28,618 nt of DNA from a virus: positions 1 to 28,618 of IMG/VR virus record IMGVR_UViG_3300037041_002839; one strand, 5' to 3'. Shown in pieces: positions 22,562 to 28,618 of this stretch. Position 1 is the stretch's first letter; each line of letters begins with the position of its first letter. Position numbers and translations under genes: made by a program. The notes under the pieces are model-generated. The model searched no databases and had not been told where the DNA came from. It saw only the letters and a program-made list of their open reading frames with translations.

Positions 22562-24834
22562 GAGCCAGCTCCAGGCATCCTGGTGTTAGGCGTCTTGACG
22601 GTGGATCCAACAACATTGATCTGATATTTTACGATTTGCATGTGATTAGAAGAGACAATCCTGAAGGCAAACCAGCTCACAAGCCCAGTGTTAACATCCC
22701 AACGAAGCCGTGTGACTCGTGGCTCTTCCCACCTTGAAGTATCCCAGGTTGCAGGATTGCCCTGTCTCGATGTTGCAGGAGGACCAACGATTGCTGGGGA
22801 GTAAGTTGCCGCTTCTAAGGTTGTGCCGCTAACCTCGCCTACCTGAAGGGGAACATTGCCTGCTGACACAAAGTCGTAGGACCAATCGCTTGCCCACTGC
22901 AGCTCAATCGGATTATTGCCTTCAGTGATAACGTCCATCTCAACTGCAAGGATACGCTTCTTGACGCTATCATCACCAAAGTCCTGCCAAGTTGACTGCC
23001 AAGTGGAAGCAGCAAGAGCGTGTGCAACTGGCGTCAGCGTGTAAGCCCCCTGTGGATCGAGTGTGATTGTGACATCATCACCGCTTGCATTTCTTCCACT
23101 CCAGACTTGTAGACCAAGACCTGGATAGGCTCTGCTAAACTGCGGGAATGTAACATTGAGCGTCGGGCGTGTGCCAAGGATGAAGTATCCAGCAGCATCA
23201 CAAGCGATCTGGCTAAACTTCCATGATGCATCAAGTTCAAGAGCTTCCTGATCAGGACCAGCCCCTCGCACGCTCCACTTCCCATTGATGATGTTGTAGC
23301 TTGCACCGCGACTGCACTCCGTCTCACCATCAACAGGATAGAGACACCAGTATTCTTTCTCACGGTCTGAATAAGCAGCGACTGCACGAGGAAGAGCGTT
23401 CTTACTCAGCGTGCCCATCTCTTTTTCGAATGTTTGTGTAACATTCTCTATATCGATGGACGCTCCACCACGAAGGCCGCCCTTGATGAGCCAGAAGCCG
23501 TCCTTGTTAAGGAACATGATGCCAACACCAGGGATAAGCTTGATGGAGTTGGTTGATGTCGTGCCACAGTCCTTCTTGATGGTGGTACAAGTGAAGCCAT
23601 CGCCGGTGGAGTTAGTGAAGACGGCATCGATGCTGCGCTCACGGAAGACGAGGAGCACATCGTAGTAAGGATAGAGAGCAGTGATGTGACCACCGTCTCG
23701 AACACCAACATCAAAGAAGTTAAAAGCCGGAAACTGCTCAGGAAGTCCTTGCACTGAGTAGATGATACGTGTTGGAGTGCTCTCACCACCTGCAAGCCAG
23801 AACGAACTGTTCCAAGCTGCACCGTATTTGTAAGTTGTTGAGATTGTTACGCTGTCATTGACGCTTGGAGCCGGGCTAACAAGTTGGTTGTCTGGAGCCA
23901 CATCCAGGTAGGAGGTGCTGTTGTTTTCATCGATTTGCAGAACAAGGTAGTAGACGTCGCCTGCCCCAGTCAGTCCGTCTTTCTTGTTTTTGGTGCGATA
24001 GATGCGGCGCGCAACGGTGCCAGCAGGACCAGGATCAAGGCCCGTTAACATAACACCGTACTTCCTCTGATTTGCAAATGGAATAGGAGTCTCGACGGTG
24101 CCGATGGGGATTGTCCAACCAATCGTTGCTGGTGCTGATAGTGGACTCTCGCTGCCAGTGTCAGTCACATACGACAGTCTGTAAGAGAACGTGTTGACAG
24201 CGCCAGAAGTAGGATCTCCAAGGCCAAGGCGATCAGAAATTTGAAACTGAACTGCGATGCCGTCAAGGTTGTTGTTGGTGGGCGATCCAGTAGGCGCGGT
24301 TGGTGGTACTGTAGAAGAGTAGTCCGTCTGCACATCGAGGATCGTCGGCGACGGAGGCAGCTGGTAGAAGCCAAACTGAGTTGTGACGTCACGTCCCCAG
24401 AACTTGAGTGCCCTGTCGTAGCCGTTGAAGATGCCGATGAAGCGTCCGTATGGAACAGCCTGCGTGCCGGGATCATCTGAACGTGGAAGGTTGCGCTCGG
24501 TGTCGAGGATGATCTTGTTGGTAGATGCAAGTCCTGTGTTGCCGAACTCGTAGAACAGGATGCCGTTGCGCTCCTGGAGGTAATACTCCTCACCGTTTGA
24601 ATGGCGCTGCAGAACCGACAGGAAGCGCACCGGCTGATAGAGGTCACGCACTTCAGCAACAGTCGGATTCCAAGGAGATGGATACGGGATGAGCGGCTCC
24701 CAGCCCCTGTCATTGCGCCAACCGCCGCTTGGCTCAGCCCGGTAGTTTCTGACCAGTGTTGCAGAGTTAGGACCTGGAAACCAGCGCTGGTCCATGCCAC
24801 CTGCAACCTGTTCAGGGATTGTGACGCTTTGCAT
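22558..24834 (-). CDS. Tail nozzle / DNA-stabilising beta-propeller-like protein, 758 aa
   Basis: The sequence is beta-rich throughout. It contains the region PEQFPAFNFFDVGVRDGGHI, then TALYPYYDVLLVFRERSIDA, then PGVGIMFLNKDGFWLIKGG (about 355-455). This pattern of trp/phe-rich blades, with repeated FR/R-E-R-S-I and D-G-F-W-L, is seen in podovirus tail nozzles and P22 gp10-type stabilising proteins. These close the tail end of the capsid and carry DNA out at infection. It begins next to the adaptor-like gene (shared base, TAATG), as in T7 gp11-gp12. The family is assigned on this resemblance and on order. Confidence 0.65.
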   Translation of the reverse strand: MQSVTIPEQVAGGMDQRWFPGPNSATLVRNYRAEPSGGWRNDRGWEPLIPYPSPWNPTVAEVRDLYQPVRFLSVLQRHSNGEEYYLQERNGILFYEFGNTGLASTNKIILDTERNLPRSDDPGTQAVPYGRFIGIFNGYDRALKFWGRDVTTQFGFYQLPPSPTILDVQTDYSSTVPPTAPTGSPTNNNLDGIAVQFQISDRLGLGDPTSGAVNTFSYRLSYVTDTGSESPLSAPATIGWTIPIGTVETPIPFANQRKYGVMLTGLDPGPAGTVARRIYRTKNKKDGLTGAGDVYYLVLQIDENNSTSYLDVAPDNQLVSPAPSVNDSVTISTTYKYGAAWNSSFWLAGGESTPTRIIYSVQGLPEQFPAFNFFDVGVRDGGHITALYPYYDVLLVFRERSIDAVFTNSTGDGFTCTTIKKDCGTTSTNSIKLIPGVGIMFLNKDGFWLIKGGLRGGASIDIENVTQTFEKEMGTLSKNALPRAVAAYSDREKEYWCLYPVDGETECSRGASYNIINGKWSVRGAGPDQEALELDASWKFSQIACDAAGYFILGTRPTLNVTFPQFSRAYPGLGLQVWSGRNASGDDVTITLDPQGAYTLTPVAHALAASTWQSTWQDFGDDSVKKRILAVEMDVITEGNNPIELQWASDWSYDFVSAGNVPLQVGEVSGTTLEAATYSPAIVGPPATSRQGNPATWDTSRWEEPRVTRLRWDVNTGLVSWFAFRIVSSNHMQIVKYQINVVGSTVKTPNTRMPGAGS

Positions 24835-26360
24835 TAATTCAATCTCCGCAGTGAAGCTGGATCAAATGGAGAGACCATACGTCCAGGTCGACCAAACTGT
24901 CCTCGGACGAGGTTAGTGTCGATGCTGTCAACATAACGTTTTTCAAGACGTTTAATCTCATCGTTATACTTCTTCTGATAATTCTGAGCCTGTGACAAGT
25001 TGTCATGCTTGCTGAAGATATCGTGGAGAACTTTGTAAACAACAAGCTGATGGAACTCTACTGGAAATTCTGGAGTGTCTGTCTGTAATCCAAGACGATG
25101 GGGCTTGCGGTAGTAGCGGCATTCCCACTGACGGAACTGACGTTCAGGAGCATCATTGATAGCAACTGGCCCTTCAGCTCCAGCGCTGTACTGGTAGACG
25201 AAGTCGCTGCCAATGGGGCGAGGATAGGGCCTGAAGCGAAGATGCAGACCGTCGTAGTCGATGTAGCGCTTGTTTCCAGGACTCACCTGAGCAAGACTTG
25301 CAATGGTGTAGGTTGATGCAGTATCCAGCACACGTACCGGATCTTCAGCGGTGCTGAGCCCAGGCATACCAGGTACCACAGCGGTTGTTCCAAGAGTTAT
25401 TTCTCTCCAGACTGGAAGACCAGCAAGGCGGACACCAGTTGCTCTGTTGAAATTCTGGTTGAAGTAGAGGCGCTTGCGAAGTCCTTCAAACTGGTTCATT
25501 GTCTGGTCAACACCATCAACATAACCAGGAGCAGCAAGGGCTACATTGTCAAATGTCCTGAATAGGATTTGAATTCCACCAGGTCCACCGACCGTGATGC
25601 TTGTTACCTTTGACTCAGAAAGCGCGCCAACCTTCTTACCGCCATCCGTCTCAAATGCCCAGCAAACCTCGAGGAAAGTGCCGATAGGAATCGTTCCAAG
25701 GATACCGACAGTATCAAATGTAAAAGTCTCTGCAGGAGGAACATTGCTTGTCCCATATGGAATGTAGCATTCACTGTAGAAGTTAGTGAAATCCTCGCGG
25801 AGGTTCATGTCTTCTTCTTTTCTTGCAGTGATACCACGAACTGCACCATACGGAGGAATCTTTCCAACAGCAGGAGTGTCCTTGTGAATGAGCCCAAGCA
25901 GCTCGATGGCATCAGCCGGGAGGTCATAGAAGCGGTGCTTCATTTTCCAAGCAGAGTCACCACCAGCAGGAGAAGTTGTACCACGATAAGGCTCACGAAG
26001 GCGAATCGAAGTGGAAGAAAGCACTTGATCTATGAAGTAGTCTCGACCATTGATCTCAATGATCTGACCTTCCCACTGATATGGATAGGAGGCGAGCGCG
26101 TAGACCGCGGCGGCGAACGTTATTGCGCGTCGGTTGTTTGTAGCGGTCACATTGACTGTTGTACCGTTGGGCTGGGCTGCTACAACATCAGGCCAGATGT
26201 CCATGAAGATTGTCTTCTGCGCCCACTTCCATCGCTTCTCCGTCCAGATTGCATTGTAAGCGTCATTGACAAGTATGTCAAGCTGCTCATTGTAGACTGC
26301 AAGTTCTGGAGAATAATCTGTGATCGACTTGATCTTGTTTCTGATCTCAGTTAAATTCAT
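24834..26360 (-). CDS. Head-to-tail adaptor-like protein, 508 aa
   Basis: The N terminus (MNLTEIRNKIKSITDYSPEL, then YNEQLDILVNDAYNAIWTEKRWKWAQKT) is a helical opening common to podovirus adaptor or tail-tube-A proteins, here with a Trp-rich helix. The rest is beta-rich with PPYGAVRGIT and a C-terminal helical segment (YQKKYNDEIKRLEKRYVDSI). It is longer than T7 gp11 (196 aa), so extra domains are likely. The open frame reaches a TTG at 26393, but ATG 26360 is preferred, with AAGGCAGGG upstream. It follows a terminator and its own candidate promoter. Confidence 0.6.
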   Translation of the reverse strand: MNLTEIRNKIKSITDYSPELAVYNEQLDILVNDAYNAIWTEKRWKWAQKTIFMDIWPDVVAAQPNGTTVNVTATNNRRAITFAAAVYALASYPYQWEGQIIEINGRDYFIDQVLSSTSIRLREPYRGTTSPAGGDSAWKMKHRFYDLPADAIELLGLIHKDTPAVGKIPPYGAVRGITARKEEDMNLREDFTNFYSECYIPYGTSNVPPAETFTFDTVGILGTIPIGTFLEVCWAFETDGGKKVGALSESKVTSITVGGPGGIQILFRTFDNVALAAPGYVDGVDQTMNQFEGLRKRLYFNQNFNRATGVRLAGLPVWREITLGTTAVVPGMPGLSTAEDPVRVLDTASTYTIASLAQVSPGNKRYIDYDGLHLRFRPYPRPIGSDFVYQYSAGAEGPVAINDAPERQFRQWECRYYRKPHRLGLQTDTPEFPVEFHQLVVYKVLHDIFSKHDNLSQAQNYQKKYNDEIKRLEKRYVDSIDTNLVRGQFGRPGRMVSPFDPASLRRLN

Positions 26361-26380
26361 GCGGTGCCCTGCCTTCTTTA

Positions 26381-26410
26381 AATATACTCTCAATTGGGAT
26401 CTTGATACAA
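26381..26410 (-). promoter_or_regulatory. Candidate promoter of the tail gene operon
   Basis: The minus strand has TTGTAT (26410-26405), an 18-nt spacer and TATATT (26386-26381). The -35 is a weak match and overlaps the end of the terminator. A restart of transcription after the terminator is nevertheless expected. Confidence 0.4.
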
Positions 26411-26448
26411 AAAGGTGCCGCCCCTAGAAAATAATCTAGAGGCGACAC
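26409..26448 (-). terminator. Rho-independent terminator after the decoration gene
   Basis: On the minus strand GTGTCGCCTCTAGA (26448-26435) pairs with TCTAGGGGCGGCAC (26428-26415) over 14 bp with two G-U pairs and a 6-nt loop. C and then five T follow (26413-26409). It ends the capsid-decoration transcript and would let these abundant proteins be made apart from the tail genes. Confidence 0.85.
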
Positions 26449-26505
26449 ACTTACTGGGCCTGACCGGCTTTCTATTGTTTAGGAGCCGCCCGACTTGTGA
26501 GCAGA

Positions 26506-26991
26506 TCAGAACTGCTTGTAGATCCAGACCTCGGCCACGTTGGCGACCGGGGCGGTGAGCGTGACACCGCAAGCGGGGCCAACGTCTGCAGCCCCGCATG
26601 CAACAGCCCGGCCTGCGCCAGCTGCCTCGACGATCAGAGCCACACCAGCAGCCGCGACAGCGTTGGCGACGTTAGCCGCAGCAACGAATCCACCGACGCA
26701 GACGCGAACGACAGCGGGCGAAGTTGCAGTGCCGGTGACAGTTGCGAGAGCCACACCGCAGACAAGGGGATTGCCCAAGCCGTTGGCGGTGGCCTGCCTC
26801 ACAACGAGCACCTTGGAGGCACCTGTCTGAGCAATGTCGAACTCGAGCCAGTCACCAGCGGTGACAGTGGTCTCAGCAAGAAACTCCTCGACCTGTGAGC
26901 GATTGGAAGTGGAAGCGCCGACCGGAGTCGTGCCACCGCCCGCGAGGTTCTGAGTCTTTTCGAGGTATTGAACGAGAGTAGAAGTTGCCAT
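26506..26991 (-). CDS. Head decoration protein
   Basis: The 161-aa protein is Ala/Val/Gly/Thr-rich and probably a beta-tulip or barrel fold. Regular strands such as PLVCGVALATV, VVRVCVGGFV and ACGVTLTAPVANVAEVWIY recur with short turns. Its place 2 nt after the capsid gene and before a terminator fits a protein made in high, near-equal amount to the capsid that locks or covers the shell. It contains four cysteines, which is unusual for a cytosolic phage structural protein. Family membership is by composition and synteny. Confidence 0.65.
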   Translation of the reverse strand: MATSTLVQYLEKTQNLAGGGTTPVGASTSNRSQVEEFLAETTVTAGDWLEFDIAQTGASKVLVVRQATANGLGNPLVCGVALATVTGTATSPAVVRVCVGGFVAAANVANAVAAAGVALIVEAAGAGRAVACGAADVGPACGVTLTAPVANVAEVWIYKQF

Positions 26992-26993
26992 GA

Positions 26994-28016
26994 TTAGAAG
27001 AGATCTCCATTGAAGAGTAGAGCGCAGCTGGCAAGGTTGTCAGCGATGAGCTGGCCTTTCCAGTAGATCTGAGCGGAACGAGCGGTAGTGCCGGGGATGT
27101 ACTCAAAGGGGCTGACCGCGAGGTCGCCATCGGAGTGCATAACCATCTTGATGCCGTCGAAGTTGATGAAGTACATGGTGGCCTCAAGGTTGGCACCGTT
27201 GACAGTGGCGTCAGGCATGAAGACATCCTGAACAACTGCAGCGTTACCAAAAGCGAGGGACATGAAACCGGCATTCAGCTGCTTCTCATCAATGTAGCGC
27301 TCCTGAGTGAACATGGCGCGACGGTAGTTGGCGTATCCAGCCTCGGAGGCAAGGACAAGCTTGATCTCGCCCATAGGAGCGCGAGCCGAAGTCTCAGCAG
27401 CAATCTGGTGCATGCCTCTGATACCGTTGGTACCGAAGGCGGCGCCGGCATTGAAGATGCGGTTGAAGAGACCGTTGCCGTCAGGAACCAGGGAGCGAGC
27501 GAGACCGCCCACCGTGTTGGTCTGACCAGCGGCGGTAGGAGCGCCCTGCTCCAGGAAGCCAGTAGCGGTAAGAACACCGTTGAGAGTCCCGAGAGAAGTC
27601 AGAACGGCGGAGTTACCAGCGACAAGCTGACGGTTGATCTCCCTGCGGAGAAGTCCCATCACGTTGCGCATACGGGCTTCAACAATCTTGACGACAGCCT
27701 TCTCACCGGAGTTCTCAAGCTCTTCCTTCTTGGTGATAACGATGGGAGCCACGAAGTCAGACCACTCATAGAGAGCGGGCTGCATGACATCCTGCACCGC
27801 CAGGGAGACAGGCTCGTAACCAGTAGCAAGCTGAGTTATGGTCGAGTGGTTGCTGACAGCGAGGGGACGCTGAATTTTTATCCCTCCGTCTTCATATTCA
27901 ATACCACCGAGACGCTTCGCAAAGTCCAAAAACGGCACACGCTGGAAGAGTTCATCAACTTCCCCATCGCGGATAGAAAATAGAGTCGAGCTGAGTAGCT
28001 CATTAGAAATCGGCAT
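26994..28016 (-). CDS. Major capsid protein
   Basis: The 340-aa protein should have the HK97 fold and form the icosahedral shell. It opens MPISNELLSSTLFSIRDGEV, then FQRVPFLDFAKRLG. The region near 90-125 (FVAPIVITKKEELENSGEKA, then KIVEARMRNVMGLL) is a strand-plus-long-helix segment typical of the capsid spine helix. The C terminus is beta-rich (MYFINFDGIKMVMHSDGDLA, then YWKGQLIADN). Length is usual for phages without a fused protease domain. AGGAGG 6 nt before ATG 28016 is the strongest ribosome site in the window, in keeping with high expression. No capsid protease gene is seen. Confidence 0.88.
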   Translation of the reverse strand: MPISNELLSSTLFSIRDGEVDELFQRVPFLDFAKRLGGIEYEDGGIKIQRPLAVSNHSTITQLATGYEPVSLAVQDVMQPALYEWSDFVAPIVITKKEELENSGEKAVVKIVEARMRNVMGLLRREINRQLVAGNSAVLTSLGTLNGVLTATGFLEQGAPTAAGQTNTVGGLARSLVPDGNGLFNRIFNAGAAFGTNGIRGMHQIAAETSARAPMGEIKLVLASEAGYANYRRAMFTQERYIDEKQLNAGFMSLAFGNAAVVQDVFMPDATVNGANLEATMYFINFDGIKMVMHSDGDLAVSPFEYIPGTTARSAQIYWKGQLIADNLASCALLFNGDLF

Positions 28017-28048
28017 TGTTGCCTCCTATTTGTAAGAACAAGATACGG

Positions 28049-28618
28049 TTAAATTTCGGTTGTCGGCTGCGCCGGTCCGGTGTCCACAGTTGAGACGATA
28101 GGTGACGTTTCCGTTCTATCATTTCTGGCGGGAGCACTTGCCCTTACAAGTTGTTTTGCAGCTAACGTAGCTTTTAGCGTCGCTTTCTGCTTTGCTTTCG
28201 TTTCTTCAGATTTTGGCGTTGGCCGCTTTCTGGTTAGTCCGGTTCCTTTTATCTTTTCAGAAATCTTTCGGCAACGTTCGGCTTCCATCTCAGGAGTCCT
28301 GTTTGCATTCCATTCAGTCATTGCAATCTTGTGCTGTGTCCAGTCCTGCTTAGCGGTTGCTTCTTTAATTTTGCGATTGTGGTCTTCAGAATTCTTCATT
28401 CCACGACGACTTCCGCCAAGTGCAACCTGCTTTACGTTGTAGAGACCGCTATGTCTAAAGATACCGAACGCCATCTCTTCCAGAGCGTGGCGATTTTCAG
28501 CATCACACACCATCAAAACTTCATATTCAAAAGCATCAGGACCGTGCTTATTGAAAGAAGCCTGAAGGTGACAGCTATGATGCTTGCCACGACGTAGCAT
28601 GCTACAGTGGTCTTTCCA
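28049..28618 (-). CDS. GIY-YIG homing endonuclease, C-terminal part (5' end cut by window edge)
   Basis: The frame is open through the window edge; an internal ATG at 28600 is not the start. The first residues are WKDHCSMLRRGKHHSCHLQA, then FNKHGPDAFEYEVL. This is the alpha helix and following strand of the GIY-YIG fold after the YIG strand, with the catalytic Glu in ALEEMAF. After this come SRRGMKNSEDHNRKI and further Lys-rich NUMOD3-like segments. The GIY and YIG motifs are missing from this part; the matching start lies at 1-44. It ends 32 nt before the capsid ATG. Confidence 0.8.
   Translation of the reverse strand, partial: WKDHCSMLRRGKHHSCHLQASFNKHGPDAFEYEVLMVCDAENRHALEEMAFGIFRHSGLYNVKQVALGGSRRGMKNSEDHNRKIKEATAKQDWTQHKIAMTEWNANRTPEMEAERCRKISEKIKGTGLTRKRPTPKSEETKAKQKATLKATLAAKQLVRASAPARNDRTETSPIVSTVDTGPAQPTTEI

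Noticed and set aside
11644-26391. T4-type late promoters (TATAAATA class)
   Set aside because: The TATATA/TATATT boxes before several genes mostly have usable -35 boxes at 16-18 nt, so sigma70-type promoters explain them better.
27135-27983. Long plus-strand open frame opposite the capsid gene
   Set aside because: It is an antisense shadow of the capsid gene, with no ribosome site, promoter or recognisable domain.
28594-28605. 12-bp perfect palindrome GTAGCATGCTAC near the right edge
   Set aside because: It lies within the GIY-YIG coding frame, has no partner copy seen and may be chance.
1-28618. Direct terminal repeats at the window ends
   Set aside because: The first and last tens of bases do not match each other; circularity rests on the split gene instead.
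1-28618. tRNA genes, CRISPR arrays, insertion sequences, integrase or attachment sites
   Set aside because: None was recognised by reading; intergenic gaps are all shorter than about 150 nt. A dedicated tRNA scan was not possible here.

Overview
The window looks like the virion, packaging and lysis core of a tailed bacteriophage with a short-tailed (podovirus) plan. It may be almost the whole phage genome. The evidence is a recognisable large terminase, portal, scaffold, major capsid protein and decoration protein, then adaptor- and nozzle-like proteins. After these come a three-gene internal (ejection) protein set whose order and sizes resemble T7 gp14-gp15-gp16, fibre-like proteins, a holin-like protein and an M15 peptidase endolysin. 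No tail sheath, tape-measure or baseplate genes are seen. No integrase, repressor of a known family, tRNA or CRISPR array was recognised. The host cannot be named from the sequence. Several intergenic regions carry sigma70-like promoters, so a bacterial host RNA polymerase probably transcribes most genes.

Layout, following the minus strand, on which every gene but one lies (right to left). 28618-28049 is the 3' part of a GIY-YIG homing endonuclease gene. 28016-26506 holds the major capsid and decoration proteins, followed by an intrinsic terminator (26409-26448). 26360-20239 holds tail adaptor, nozzle and three fibre-like proteins. 20217-11690 holds the three ejection proteins (241, 878 and 1718 aa). 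11625-9875 holds small structural proteins and a glycine-rich adhesin. 9852-8661 is the lysis region. 8550-6864 holds a 340-aa protein with polymerase-palm-like motifs behind a structured leader, then a second GIY-YIG gene. 6823-6283 holds a 25-aa ORF and a sigma-region-4-like HTH protein. 6261-5803 is the only plus-strand gene, a PD-(D/E)XK nuclease. 5691-3540 holds a membrane micro-protein, small proteins and TerL. 3475-80 holds portal, zinc-ribbon protein, a 182-aa protein and scaffold. 44-1 is the first codons of a GIY-YIG gene.

The two window ends appear to be the two halves of one GIY-YIG gene. Joined, they restore the usual order scaffold - (homing gene) - capsid. About 40 nt would be missing if the gene matches the internal paralogue. 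The natural reading is a circular or circularly permuted genome of roughly 28.66 kb. If so, the phage has no recognisable DNA polymerase, helicase, primase or SSB, and the 340-aa protein becomes the main replication candidate. Genes are tightly coupled: several stops and starts share bases (TAATG, TGATG, ATGA), and at least three ORFs under 40 codons fill apparent gaps.

Regulation visible in the sequence: sigma70-like promoters before the homing/capsid genes, before portal, before the palm-like protein, and a matched pair (TGTACAA, CGGCG, TATAATTAAA) driving the two operons next to the nuclease and HTH genes. The divergent region at 5692-5802 holds abutting palindromes that look like an operator.
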